Source: CAZZBK01 sp964652155 (lineage in GTDB: Bacteria; Planctomycetota; Planctomycetia; Pirellulales; PNKZ01). From it: 31,937 bases of DNA. The stretch lies in the NCBI GenBank assembly GCA_964652155.1, contig CAZZBK010000064.1:1-31937 (forward strand). Direction: 5' to 3'. This document shows, one piece after another, positions 8,791 to 17,838 of the stretch. How positions within the stretch are numbered: the stretch's first letter is position 1; the number at the start of each line of letters is the position of its first letter. The position numbers and the translations under genes were made by a program. Below the pieces are notes generated by a model. It was not told the DNA's origin, did not search any database, and was given only the letters and a program-made list of their open reading frames with translations.

Positions 8791-8850
8791 AAGGATGAAG
8801 GATGGAAGGGGAGAGACGCCCCGCGCGGGGGCGATCTGGCATTCATCCTT
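8791..8850. repeat. Nested palindrome downstream of the Sel1 gene
   Basis: AAGGATGAA (8791-8799) pairs with TTCATCCTT (8842-8850), and the centre has CGCCCC (8817-8822) pairing with GGGGCG (8828-8833). It lies 17 bp beyond the stop of the Sel1-repeat gene, so it may form the 3' end of that operon's mRNA. No T-tract follows on the minus strand, so it is a weak terminator candidate. A related word, GCATTCCGCATTCATC, follows at about 8852-8867. Confidence 0.5.
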
Positions 8851-8866
8851 CAGCATTCCGCATTCA

Positions 8867-9547
8867 TCATTTACTTTCGAGTTTTGCCATGATCTCGCGC
8901 GCGGCTTGGGCGGCAGCGGCGATTTGCTCGGCGGTCATCTGCTTCTCGAGTTGTTGCAACTGCTGCTTGGTCGCGGCACTCCCGAGCGGATCGGCGACCG
9001 ACAGCCAAGCATGGGCCAACACCAGATCCTTGGGAACTCCCTGGCCGGTGGCGTACATGCCGCTCAGGCCACGTTGCGAGACGGAATAGTTCTGCTCGGC
9101 GGCCTTGCGCTGCCAGTTCGCGGCTTCGACAAAGTCGCGGTCGACACCTTTGCCCGCGGAGTACATGTGCGCGAGATTATAATAGGCATGCAAACTTTTC
9201 TGAGCGGCGGCTTTGCGAAACCACTTCAGAGCTTCGTCGTAATCGCGTGGCACGCCCCGCGCGTTGGTGTACATCACGCCCAGCATGCTCTGGCCGCGCG
9301 CGTCACCTTGCTCGGCTACCTTGCGATACCACTGGACCGCTTGCGCGTCGTCCTTGGGCACGCCGTCCCCCTTGCCATACATGCCAGCCAGCGCGTACTG
9401 CGCATTGACGTCTCCGGACTTGGCCTTGGCTTGGATCTCCAAAAATGCCGCGCTGGGCTGAGCAACCGCTTGAGCCCATGCCGGAGAGAGAAGCGCGAAC
9501 AGCACCACGAGGGCAACAGAGCTGCGCAGCAGGCCAAGATGGTTCAT
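8867..9547 (-). CDS. Secreted Sel1-repeat (SLR/TPR-like) protein
   Basis: From the ATG at 9547 the protein has 226 residues. It starts with a signal peptide (hydrophobic core SSVALVVLFALLSPAWAQA), followed by four Sel1-type repeats. Examples are AQYALAGMYGKGDGVPKD and YYNLAHMYSAGKGVDRD, and the last repeat is degenerate. A helical, Gln/Ala-rich tail ends the protein. Sel1 repeats form alpha-solenoids that bind other proteins; the partner here is unknown. Upstream in-frame ATGs at 9595 and 9634 exist, and the latter would overlap the preceding gene, but 9547 puts the signal peptide at the N-terminus. It is the last gene of the five-gene minus-strand operon, 62 bp after its neighbour. Confidence 0.85.
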   Translation of the reverse strand: MNHLGLLRSSVALVVLFALLSPAWAQAVAQPSAAFLEIQAKAKSGDVNAQYALAGMYGKGDGVPKDDAQAVQWYRKVAEQGDARGQSMLGVMYTNARGVPRDYDEALKWFRKAAAQKSLHAYYNLAHMYSAGKGVDRDFVEAANWQRKAAEQNYSVSQRGLSGMYATGQGVPKDLVLAHAWLSVADPLGSAATKQQLQQLEKQMTAEQIAAAAQAAREIMAKLESK

Positions 9548-9609
9548 GATGTTGAGTGGTTGGAAAAAGGTGAGTGATGAGATCAAGCGAGTCATGTGCT
9601 GGCGTCGCT

Positions 9610-11472
9610 TCAGGGTCGCGGCCACCAGCGCCACTGGTCAACATGTTGCTTCACAAAATCGACCGCCGCTCGCGGGCCGTAATAGGAGACCCCCGCGGGC
9701 ACGCCCTGCGGGTCGGCTATCACGCAGACCACGCGCTGCGCCGAGGCGGCGTGCATAAATTCCGCGTAGGAAGGTCCGCGCGCAATGTACAGCATCCGCG
9801 TATGATCGAGTTGCGGAGACCACTTGGGCAGATCGCCATGCGCATCGGCGTCGGCGACTGGCGTCAGGCGGTCGACATAACGTTCGCGCCAGGGAAAGAC
9901 CCGAACAAAGTCGCGTGGTGCCCAGTTGAAACCGGCCAGCACGGCGTTGTAGCCCCCTTGGGCGTAAGCGACGTAGGCGTGCTCCTGTTCAAAATCTTGC
10001 TCGGGATAGCAGAGCGACTCTGAGCGGAGCGGGGTCAGCACGCGCTGCTGGTATTGGGCCCACGTTGGGCTTTGACGCCCGGCCTGGTCGGCGCGGAGCC
10101 AGGCGTTTTTTTGCGCGGCGCTCCAGCGGGGGTCGAGCGTGAAGTTGCCCACGTGATCGAGCACGAGGCCGCCGCCGCCACGCGCTCGATGCGGGTAGGC
10201 TTCCGGGCAGAGCACGACATCCAGCGGCAACTTGTGCTCGTTGATCGTCGAGTAAAGTCGCTCGGCCGCGTCGAACTGATCGCTCTTGAGTCCCAGCAGG
10301 TTGAAACCGCGACGGCTCAAGCCGGGCAGGTCGCTGGGCTCAACGACCGGCGTTTTGAACAGGGCTTGATAAATCTGCAAGCCATCCGCGGAGATGGTCT
10401 CGACGCGCGGTCGCGCGACGCGCTTGGGCCGGATGGCGTTGCGGATATTGTCGCCGAGCAGAGCCAACGAGTGGACCGCGTAGTAGGTGCTATAGAGACG
10501 CGAGCGCCAACCGCTCTGGTCGCCGAATCCGCCATCGCTGTTGTGCAGCGAGTTCAGCCATTGCAGACATTGCAACGACCCGCGAGGCGTCGAACCCAAG
10601 CTGGCCAGCGAGCGGAGCGCGGCCCAGGTGTAGTACACGTCGGCATGATTCGCGGGGGCCGAGTCCTGGGGATTCCAGCGATAGCCCCCCGAGCTTGTCT
10701 GGCACCCCTGCACAAACGCGATGCAGCGCTGCCGCTCGGCGCTTGAGAGCGATTGGCCCAGCAGCTTAAGCGATGCCAGGGCAAAGAAGGTGTGCGCGAT
10801 ATGGGCCTCGTCGTCGCTCGGCACGCTGGTCTCGCTCCGCACATCGACAAAGCCACCCTCGGGAGCCTGGCGACTGCGCACGTACTCGACCAGTGGTTTC
10901 GGGTCAGCGGGTTCGCGGCCCGAGGCCTGGAGCCCCGCGAGCAAGTAATAGAGCGACGAGAGATTGTAATAGCCGAAGGTGGTGGTCGCTCCGTCGAGAG
11001 CATCCGACTCGGCCCCGCGCCCCGCCTTAAACAGCGTGTCGGCGTCGATGCCCAATGGGCTGCCGTAATAGCGCGGCTTGAAGCCTTGATGTTCGATTGC
11101 GACTCGACGAGCTTGAACGGCGATGGGCTTGCCGAGCCGTTGACGAATGTGGTGCTGATGGAAGAAGAGCAGATGAGCAACGCCCGCGTGTCCGTGGGGA
11201 TAGCCCAGGCCGTGTTCGAGGATCTGCTGCGGTTGCGCGATCGGCTCGCCGAGAAACAGCAAGGTTTCGATCGCGGGAAAGTTCCAGGCAGCGTCGGTGT
11301 AGTCTTGATCGCTGGGCCCAAACGCGCCGTTGGGCTTGCGACAGCTTTCGACATAGGCCACGACCGAGGACGCGTCGACCATCACCGCGTCGCCGTCGGC
11401 TGGCTCGACGGCCTGCGCAGCGCCGCCGAGCAGCACTCCGATGGCACACAGCAAGGGGAGCCAATATCGCAT
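9610..11472 (-). CDS. Secreted prenyltransferase/squalene-cyclase-fold protein with unknown C-terminal half
   Basis: 620 residues with a signal peptide (YWLPLLCAIGVLLGGAAQA). The N-terminal half (about 33-345) carries four repeats of the type seen in the alpha/alpha toroid of protein prenyltransferases and terpene cyclases: VESCRKPNGAFG, VRSRQAPEGGF, VQGCQTSSGGYR and LNSLHNSDGGFG. No DxDD cyclase motif or obvious zinc-ligand set is visible, so a transferase or cyclase activity is not supported; a secreted toroid used for binding is likelier. The C-terminal part (about 360-620) includes LDVVLCPEAYPHRARGGGG and ends in a tryptophan-rich tail; I cannot assign it. The start codon overlaps the stop of the upstream PPC gene by one base (TAATG), so the two are probably translationally coupled. 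Confidence 0.8.
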   Translation of the reverse strand: MRYWLPLLCAIGVLLGGAAQAVEPADGDAVMVDASSVVAYVESCRKPNGAFGPSDQDYTDAAWNFPAIETLLFLGEPIAQPQQILEHGLGYPHGHAGVAHLLFFHQHHIRQRLGKPIAVQARRVAIEHQGFKPRYYGSPLGIDADTLFKAGRGAESDALDGATTTFGYYNLSSLYYLLAGLQASGREPADPKPLVEYVRSRQAPEGGFVDVRSETSVPSDDEAHIAHTFFALASLKLLGQSLSSAERQRCIAFVQGCQTSSGGYRWNPQDSAPANHADVYYTWAALRSLASLGSTPRGSLQCLQWLNSLHNSDGGFGDQSGWRSRLYSTYYAVHSLALLGDNIRNAIRPKRVARPRVETISADGLQIYQALFKTPVVEPSDLPGLSRRGFNLLGLKSDQFDAAERLYSTINEHKLPLDVVLCPEAYPHRARGGGGLVLDHVGNFTLDPRWSAAQKNAWLRADQAGRQSPTWAQYQQRVLTPLRSESLCYPEQDFEQEHAYVAYAQGGYNAVLAGFNWAPRDFVRVFPWRERYVDRLTPVADADAHGDLPKWSPQLDHTRMLYIARGPSYAEFMHAASAQRVVCVIADPQGVPAGVSYYGPRAAVDFVKQHVDQWRWWPRP

Positions 11473-13739
11473 TAGGGGGTTTCCAGCCGAAAGCTCGCGG
11501 AGCCGTAGATGGGCAACCCATCGCGCGACGACTGGGCCAGCAGCGAGACGGTTGTCCGGGGAGGCAAACTGACCGATTCCGAGAATCGCAGCGTCAACGT
11601 GGCGCGGTTCTGCGCCGCGTCGATCTGAACGGGCTCACACGCCACGCCCGTGGTTGCGTCGGGCAACTTGAGTTGCAGCGTGATCGGCAGCATGGGCACG
11701 TAGCGATTGACATGAACGGTGACTTGAGCGGTCTCGCCCGGTCGCCACACGACCAAAGGGGGCTCGACCGTCATGGTCAGCAGGCTGGGCTGACAGCCCA
11801 TCGACATGCTTCCGGCGGCCACTTGAAAGACCGGATACGATTTGCCATCGGCGCCGAGCACGTCGGCCACGCCCATCACGCGACAGCGGTGCGTGGTCCC
11901 TTCGGTGACCTTGTGTTGAATGACCAGTGGAATTGAACCGGTGTCGCTCGCGGCGGCAATGTGTCCTTCGAGCGGCACGACCGTTCCGCGCCGATCCGGT
12001 TCGACGCCGATGAGTCGAATGGGCCCGGTGAAACCTTCCTTGCGCAGGACGGTGACCGGAAACGGGAACGCGGCCATCCGCGGAGCGTCGAGAATGACCG
12101 TGGTCGTCTTGAGCGTGAAGGGGACCTCGGGACTAACGGCCAGCCACAGGCCCTGACTGCCCGACTTGGCCTGCGCCGACTCGGCGATCAGCGCCGCGCG
12201 CTTGAGCGGCTTCGACTTGTCCACGCCGCGCACGACGATGCGGATCAACTCCGAGACGGGCGCGCGCTTGTCGGCCACGGTGAAAGGGAGCTGGATCGTC
12301 GCGGGGGTCTTGGCCGGGACCGCTTGCGGCTTCACCTCGACCCCGTTGGGCAAGCCCTCGGCGGTGAGTTCGAGTTCGTCGGCCAAGCCGTCGACGCGAT
12401 CGACGATCACGGCCAAATTGCTCGTTTGGCCAGCGTGCAATGTCAGCGACGGCACGTTGACCCGAGCGGTCACGTCAGGCCGAGACGGCCCCAGTCGCAG
12501 GCGATAGATGCAATCGTCGCCGCCGTCACGACTGCGATCGCGCAGCGAGACAAAGTAACGACCGTTGGCCGCTGCCGTGAATCGCGCGCTGGGGTCACGC
12601 GACGTCTTGTTGTCGTCCGCCTCCAGCACGCTCTTGCCGGCCTCGTTGACGACCGACAGCATGAGATCCGTGGGAAATTGCAACTCGGCCGAGTCGACAT
12701 CAATCGCGAGGCGATCTCCTTTGGCCGCGGTGAACGCGAACACGTCGACGTCCCCCGGCTCGCCCAGCCGGCCGTTCACGGTCTGAGGAAGTGACAGGTC
12801 CTGCGCCTGTTCCAAGCTGTTGTTGGGCTCGACCTCGAGTCGCTCGGGCAAATCGCCCAGCGGAATCGACCGTCGATTTGCGCCGCCGGGCAACTTGACT
12901 TCGAGCGCGTCGGCTGCCTGGGCGCTCACACGATGCACCAACGACGTGCCGCTGGGGGAGGGCAAGTTCCAACCGTAGAGCGTGACGGTTGAATCGGTGT
13001 TTCGCGGCGCGCCGGCTGGATAAGGATAGTCGAGCCAGGGGCCCGTGGTGACCGTGGCGCGGTACACGTGCTGCGGTCCCCCCGCCAATTGAAAATCGAA
13101 GATCTGCAACGTGTACTGCCCCGCGATGGGTGATCGGTAGGTCAACAAGGCGTCGACCGAGCGATTCGATTCGCTCGTGGCGACGATCTGCTGTTCTCCA
13201 TCGAGCAAGCGGACCACGGCATCGACCGGAGATGAAAACTCTCGGGCCGTCACGCCACACACCAGTTGTGCACCGGCCGACAGCGTGACGGCAAATGCGT
13301 TGATTTCCCCCGGCGAGCTCAGCCGGCCGTTAAGTGTCACGGGGAGCTTCAGTTCGAGGGGCTTGATATGTGGGGCGTGCATGACCTCGGGCAGTTCGCC
13401 GATCAGGAATGGAAATGGCGCGGAGGCCCCCTGTACCGACGAGAGGCGCAGCTCGCGCGAGCCCGGCTGAGCGTCCGGGGCGACCGTGACCGTGAAGCGA
13501 CCGTTGGCGAGGGGTCCCGACACTTTCAAGCCATCGCCCGCCGCGCTCACTTGACAAGAGCTCGGCATGAAGTCACCGATGAGTTGCACCTCGGTTTGCG
13601 TGCCGCGTTGGGCACCGGCCGGAAAGAGCGACTCGATGCGCGGCGTCGTTTGAGCTTGGATCGGTCGCGCGCCCGAGAGCACGAGCGCCGCGACGAGCAG
13701 GCAGCCGACCCAACGGGCGAATGGCAGGCGAGTCGTCAT
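11472..13739 (-). CDS. Secreted PPC/IPT-domain protein
   Basis: 755 residues beginning with a signal peptide (LLVAALVLSGARPIQAQ). An IPT/TIG-like beta domain follows (about 33-115; motif IESLFPAGAQRGTQTEVQL). Then come two regions resembling bacterial pre-peptidase C-terminal (PPC) domains, about 125-230 (NGRLSSPGEINAFAV) and about 308-418 (NGRLGEPGDVDVFAF). The remainder is beta-sandwich-like, with no catalytic signature. Proteins of this build are common in planctomycetes next to DUF1501 and DUF1549 genes and are thought to be extracytoplasmic. It lies 75 bp after the DUF1501 gene and overlaps the next gene by one base. Its function is unknown; a structural or carbohydrate-binding role is inference. 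Confidence 0.85.
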   Translation of the reverse strand: MTTRLPFARWVGCLLVAALVLSGARPIQAQTTPRIESLFPAGAQRGTQTEVQLIGDFMPSSCQVSAAGDGLKVSGPLANGRFTVTVAPDAQPGSRELRLSSVQGASAPFPFLIGELPEVMHAPHIKPLELKLPVTLNGRLSSPGEINAFAVTLSAGAQLVCGVTAREFSSPVDAVVRLLDGEQQIVATSESNRSVDALLTYRSPIAGQYTLQIFDFQLAGGPQHVYRATVTTGPWLDYPYPAGAPRNTDSTVTLYGWNLPSPSGTSLVHRVSAQAADALEVKLPGGANRRSIPLGDLPERLEVEPNNSLEQAQDLSLPQTVNGRLGEPGDVDVFAFTAAKGDRLAIDVDSAELQFPTDLMLSVVNEAGKSVLEADDNKTSRDPSARFTAAANGRYFVSLRDRSRDGGDDCIYRLRLGPSRPDVTARVNVPSLTLHAGQTSNLAVIVDRVDGLADELELTAEGLPNGVEVKPQAVPAKTPATIQLPFTVADKRAPVSELIRIVVRGVDKSKPLKRAALIAESAQAKSGSQGLWLAVSPEVPFTLKTTTVILDAPRMAAFPFPVTVLRKEGFTGPIRLIGVEPDRRGTVVPLEGHIAAASDTGSIPLVIQHKVTEGTTHRCRVMGVADVLGADGKSYPVFQVAAGSMSMGCQPSLLTMTVEPPLVVWRPGETAQVTVHVNRYVPMLPITLQLKLPDATTGVACEPVQIDAAQNRATLTLRFSESVSLPPRTTVSLLAQSSRDGLPIYGSASFRLETP

Positions 13740-13814
13740 GAGGGGACAATCTCCGACACGGAGTCAAATCGTGTGATGATATGAGCGCGTCACGATGCCG
13801 TGTCGCCGAGCGGG

Positions 13815-15140
13815 TTAAAACAATTCCGAGATCGGCTTGCCGCCGTTGACGATCGTGACCGGTCGCCCCTCGGGGGTGATCATCTCCTTGTGCGGATCGA
13901 TGCCCAGCTTGGCGTACAGCGAGCAGGCGAAATCTTCGACCTTGAGCGGGCGATCGTCTGGGCCGGCGCCGCGCTTGTCGGTGGAGCCGATGATCTGGCC
14001 GCGCGGCACGCCGCCCCCCGCCGCGACGACCGACATGGCACCAGGCCAATGGTCGCGTCCGGCGTCCTTGTTGATCTTGGGAGTCCGGCCGAACTCGCCC
14101 AGCGCCACCACCAGCGTGTCTTGTAGCAGGCCGCGCTCTTCCAAATCTCGCATGAGCGTTGAAAATGCCTGATCAAAAATCGGCAGCCAACGATTTTTCA
14201 GATAGCTGAAGATATTGGTGTGATGATCCCAGCCGGCGTGTTGAACCGTGATGAACGGCACTCCCGCTTCGACCAACCGCCGCGCGAGCAAGCACTGTTG
14301 GCCGACCATCGTGTGACCGTAGGCGTCGCGCACCGCGTCCGACTCCTGATTGATATCGAACGCCTGCCGGGCCTTGGTCGACGTGATCAGCCGTTGGGCC
14401 TGTTCGTGAAAACTGTCGAGTCCCCGCGCCGGGTCGGCGGCGGCGTCATCGGTCATGCGTTCCAACTTGTCGAGCGAGCGGCGTAACGCTGACCGCGACT
14501 GGGCGCGTCCCTCGGCAATGCCCGGTGGCAGCGTGACATCGGAGAGCTGGAAGTCCGGATTGTTCGGGTTGTTGGCAATGAGAAACGGCGCGTATTTGCT
14601 CCCCAAGAAATTGGGTCCACCCGACCGCAGCGGACTCGGCAGCGCGAATTGAACATACGCGGGCAAGCCGGCCGCGGCACCGCGCTCCTTGGCGATGAAC
14701 GAGCCGATGCTGGGATGAAAGCTAGCCGAGTCGCCACATCCGATCGGCACCGGAGTCGGGCTGCCGGTGGTGAGGTAGTGGTTTCCGCCGCCGTGGCCGG
14801 GATCGTGATGCGAGATCGAGCGAATGACGGTGAGCAGATCCATGACCTGCGCCGTTTTGGGCAGGTGATTGCAGATTTGCACGCCGGGCACGTTGCTGGC
14901 CATCGACGCGTACTCGCCGCGAATCTCGACGGGCGCATCGGGCTTGGGATCGAACGTCTCGTAATGGCTCGGCCCGCCGTCCATCCAAATGAAGATGCAC
15001 TGCTTGGCCTGCGGGGCCGACAACTTGCTGCTCGGTGCCCCCTCGGCGAGCCGCAGCATCTGAGCGAGCCCCACGCCGCCGAGCCCGGTGCGCATCAAAC
15101 TCCGCCGCGAATATCCGTCGCAATAACGATTGGCCATCAT
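13815..15140 (-). CDS. DUF1501 family protein
   Basis: 441 residues. The N-terminus (SRRSLMRTGLGGVGLAQML) is a twin-arginine-type leader, so export in folded form is likely. The DUF1501 signature follows: CIFIWMDGGPSHYETFDP (about 48-65), HDPGHGGGNHYLTTGSP, QHAGWDHHTN and ALGEFGRTPKIN. This fold belongs to the alkaline phosphatase/sulfatase-like superfamily, and the conserved Asp/His residues in these motifs fit metal binding. No substrate is established for the family. In planctomycetes it is typically encoded beside a DUF1549/DUF1553 gene, as here (38 bp downstream of it). An adjacent ATG at 15137 is an equally possible start. Confidence 0.95.
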   Translation of the reverse strand: MMANRYCDGYSRRSLMRTGLGGVGLAQMLRLAEGAPSSKLSAPQAKQCIFIWMDGGPSHYETFDPKPDAPVEIRGEYASMASNVPGVQICNHLPKTAQVMDLLTVIRSISHHDPGHGGGNHYLTTGSPTPVPIGCGDSASFHPSIGSFIAKERGAAAGLPAYVQFALPSPLRSGGPNFLGSKYAPFLIANNPNNPDFQLSDVTLPPGIAEGRAQSRSALRRSLDKLERMTDDAAADPARGLDSFHEQAQRLITSTKARQAFDINQESDAVRDAYGHTMVGQQCLLARRLVEAGVPFITVQHAGWDHHTNIFSYLKNRWLPIFDQAFSTLMRDLEERGLLQDTLVVALGEFGRTPKINKDAGRDHWPGAMSVVAAGGGVPRGQIIGSTDKRGAGPDDRPLKVEDFACSLYAKLGIDPHKEMITPEGRPVTIVNGGKPISELF

Positions 15141-15178
15141 GGGCTCGCTGCGTACTGGGGGTGGTGTGAAACGTGAAA

Positions 15179-17593
15179 TCAGTGATTCAAAACAAACTCG
15201 GCCGAATTGAGCAATGCCCAGAGAACGTCTTCGGTCGCCTGCCGCCGATTCACGCCCGGGCCCTGAAACGCCGCGCGGGCCGCCGCCAACTCGTCGCCCC
15301 GCGGCGCTCGACCGAACGCGGCCAGATACAGTTGGCCGATGATCTCATCGGGCGAATGAGGGCTGGCCGCCAACCGCGCGGCGCGACCCGTGGGGGAGGT
15401 AATTTTGTCATTCACGATGGGCGAGTTGAGCAGGTGCAGCACCTGGCTCAAGGTCGTATCGGCAAGCCGCTCGCACTGACACAGCGTCTTGCGCTGCGGT
15501 CGACCAAAGGTGTCGAGGAACGCCGATGGCAGCCGTTGATCCCAGAGCTGCACGGCCCGCGTGCCGGGGGGCATGCCGTCGAACGATTCGAACTCGCCGG
15601 TGACGTCACACACGGCGTCGAGCAGCACCTCGGCGCTCAGCCGCTTGCGGTAAGCCCGCGAGTAGTTCTGTGTGTCGCGCGCGTTGCTCGCGTTTGGCTC
15701 CGAGCTCAGGCCGTAAACGCGCGACGTGACAATCGTGCGGATGAGGTGGCGGATGTCGAAGCGATGGGCGACAAAGTCGTCGGCCAAGGCGCTCAGCAGC
15801 GGCTCGTTGGTCGCCGGGTTGGTTTCGCGCATGTCGTCGAAGGGCTCGACCAGCCCGCGCCCCAGCAGTTGCCCCCAAACACGGTTGACCAGCGCGCGCG
15901 AGGTGAGCTTATTGTCCGGCGAGGCCATCCAATCGGCCAACGGCTGCCGAGGATCTACCTGCTCGGCGATCTCGATGGGCTCGCCGAGCAGCACGCGCGG
16001 CTTCATCACTTCGAGCGTGCGCGGGTGCTTCACCTCTCCCTTGTCGGCAATGTAGACCGCGCCGCTCGTGGCCTTTTTCTGCACGCGCGGGAAGAACGCG
16101 GCCAGCGCGTAAAAGTCGTCTTGCCCCCACTTCTCATACGGATGATGGTGGCACTTGGCGCATTCCAAGCGGACGCCGAGAAACACCTGGCTCACGGCAA
16201 CCGACAGGTCGTTGGGATTGGCGAAAGCCTTGTAAAAATTGATCGCCCCATTGCGCTGACTGCTGCCTTGAGCCGTGATGATCGAGCGCACAAACTCGTC
16301 GTAAGGTTGGTTCTGCCGCAACGACTCACGCAGCCACCCGTGGTAATGATAGGCGGCCTTGGCGCCCAGGTCTTCGCGGTTGATCCGCAACAGATCGGCC
16401 CAACGCAAGGCCCAAAAGTCGGCATACTCGCCGCGCTCGAACAACGCATCGACCCAGCGGACTCGTTTATCGGGCGAAGGGTCGGCCAAGAACGCCGTGA
16501 CCTCGGCAGGAGTGGGCAGCTTGCCCATCACGTCGAGCGACACGCGACGCAGGAACGTCGCGTCGTCGGTCGGCACCGAGGGGAGCACGTGCAATCGCTC
16601 CCATTTGTCGGCCACCAGTCGATCAATGAACGACCCGCGATCCCACTCGGCAAGTTGAGCGGCGAGGGGCGCGTTGTCGTTCAATGGGACGGTGACGTAG
16701 CTGGTGGCGACATGCTCTTGATACCGGACCACGATGGCCGATTCGCCCGAGAGCATGGTGGTCGTGATGCGGCCTTGTGCATCGACCTGGGCGAGCCGAT
16801 CGTCGTTGGATCGAAAGAGCGCCTCATGGGTGACGTCGCGCCGCGTGCCGTCGCTCAGTTGGGCCGTGACCAGCAAACGCTGCTGGTCGCGCTCGCCAAG
16901 CACGCGATGCTTGGGAAACACCTCGATCGACGTGACGTGCGGCGCGTCGTCGTCGCCGCGAGGCATCCCTTCGGCAATCCAGCGAAACAGCCGCCGGTAC
17001 TCGGGCGAGTCCTCCTCCAGGCGTCGCCCGCCCCCGTGAGGCACGCGATTGGTCGCCTTGTTCAGCAGCAACGAATGCCCCGGTGCCGCAGGGAACAATC
17101 GCCGCCCACGTCCTTCCTGCACGAGCGCCTGGTAGTCGACTCTCGGATCGTAGCCGAACACCGTGAGCCGAAAGCCGTTTTGTCCGTTCTGCTTGCCATG
17201 ACAACCGCCTGAGTTGCAACTCGCGCGGGTCAGCAACGGGATGATGTGGTGGCCAAAGTGCAAGGCAGGAAACGTTTGTGACTGCGTGACTTTCACCTCG
17301 ACGGAGACCTGCACGTTCTCAAACGAGGCCGTGACCTTGGCAACCCCGTCGCCGACCGGGAGCAACACGCCTTCGCTGTTGACGATCGCGATGGTTGGGT
17401 TCGACGATGCAAACGTCACCGAGTCGGTCACGTCCCGTTCGCGACCATCTTGCTCGGCGCTTACCAAGAGCTGCTGCTGCGATTCGGCCGAAGTCAACAC
17501 CGGCGTGGCGGGCTCGATTCGCAGCACGACCGCGCCCAGCGCCGGACAGGCGCACGCCAGACATGCCAGAATCGAACAAGCCAGGGCCTTCAT
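15179..17593 (-). CDS. DUF1549/DUF1553 protein with Big2 domains and cytochrome-like motifs
   Basis: The ATG at 17593 gives 804 residues with a signal peptide (ALACSILACLACACPALGA). Domains in order: a Big_2-like Ig domain (about 22-100), a planctomycete cytochrome-like segment with CNSGGCH (C126, C131, H132), a second Big_2-like domain (about 218-302), DUF1549 (about 320-505) with ECAKCHHHPYEKW (C478, C481, H482), then DUF1553 to the C-terminus (SRALVNRVWGQLLGRGLV onward). The second motif is a canonical CxxCH; the first has four residues between the cysteines, so haem attachment there is uncertain. The family is abundant in planctomycetes but its role is not established. A longer ORF to 17731 exists, but it puts 46 residues before the signal peptide. 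It is the first gene of the operon. Confidence 0.93.
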   Translation of the reverse strand: MKALACSILACLACACPALGAVVLRIEPATPVLTSAESQQQLLVSAEQDGRERDVTDSVTFASSNPTIAIVNSEGVLLPVGDGVAKVTASFENVQVSVEVKVTQSQTFPALHFGHHIIPLLTRASCNSGGCHGKQNGQNGFRLTVFGYDPRVDYQALVQEGRGRRLFPAAPGHSLLLNKATNRVPHGGGRRLEEDSPEYRRLFRWIAEGMPRGDDDAPHVTSIEVFPKHRVLGERDQQRLLVTAQLSDGTRRDVTHEALFRSNDDRLAQVDAQGRITTTMLSGESAIVVRYQEHVATSYVTVPLNDNAPLAAQLAEWDRGSFIDRLVADKWERLHVLPSVPTDDATFLRRVSLDVMGKLPTPAEVTAFLADPSPDKRVRWVDALFERGEYADFWALRWADLLRINREDLGAKAAYHYHGWLRESLRQNQPYDEFVRSIITAQGSSQRNGAINFYKAFANPNDLSVAVSQVFLGVRLECAKCHHHPYEKWGQDDFYALAAFFPRVQKKATSGAVYIADKGEVKHPRTLEVMKPRVLLGEPIEIAEQVDPRQPLADWMASPDNKLTSRALVNRVWGQLLGRGLVEPFDDMRETNPATNEPLLSALADDFVAHRFDIRHLIRTIVTSRVYGLSSEPNASNARDTQNYSRAYRKRLSAEVLLDAVCDVTGEFESFDGMPPGTRAVQLWDQRLPSAFLDTFGRPQRKTLCQCERLADTTLSQVLHLLNSPIVNDKITSPTGRAARLAASPHSPDEIIGQLYLAAFGRAPRGDELAAARAAFQGPGVNRRQATEDVLWALLNSAEFVLNH

Positions 17594-17748
17594 GCCAATG
17601 CGTCTCACGGCCGTGTGGTGGGAGACGAGTCGCAACCACGATGATGGTCCCGATGGGCTCGGGGTCAGCGTGCGGCCAACTCGTCGGATGCGTGCGGTAA
17701 TGTGGAGTGACGCTAAAAGTAGCTTCGTCATCCACGAATCAAATATTG

Positions 17749-17776
17749 ATTATGCTAATCGCAATCGCCTTGCCAA
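17749..17776 (-). promoter_or_regulatory. Candidate promoter of the DUF1549 operon
   Basis: On the minus strand TTGGCA (17776-17771) is followed after 16 bp by CATAAT (17754-17749), each close to the sigma-70 consensus. It lies about 155 bp upstream of the DUF1549 start, in an AT-rich patch of an otherwise GC-rich gap. The palindrome AATCA-AATAT-TGATT (17738-17752) overlaps the -10 box and could be an operator. The match is by eye only. Confidence 0.45.
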
Positions 17777-17838
17777 TCCAGAGTTAAGCATTTTTCTCCG
17801 ATCAGGGCCCCCAGTTTATCGCGACGAGCCCGCCGGCC

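Larger units (their letters stand above)
8085..8866. other. Gene-free stretch with several small repeats
   Basis: The short ORFs here overlap in several frames on both strands and show no domain, signal peptide or ribosome-binding site, so I call no gene. Visible structures are a CCCCTG...CAGGGG stem at about 8432-8449, an 8-bp inverted repeat CCGGAAAT (8520-8527) with ATTTCCGG (8602-8609), the 10-bp tandem repeat at 8582, and the nested hairpin at 8791. The stretch separates the promoter side of one minus-strand cluster from the 3' end of the next. Confidence 0.6.

Noticed and set aside
15173..17212. Long plus-strand ORF (679 codons)
   Set aside because: It lies opposite the DUF1549 gene, whose domains are clear, and shows no domain or plausible start; it is an antisense shadow of GC-rich coding DNA.
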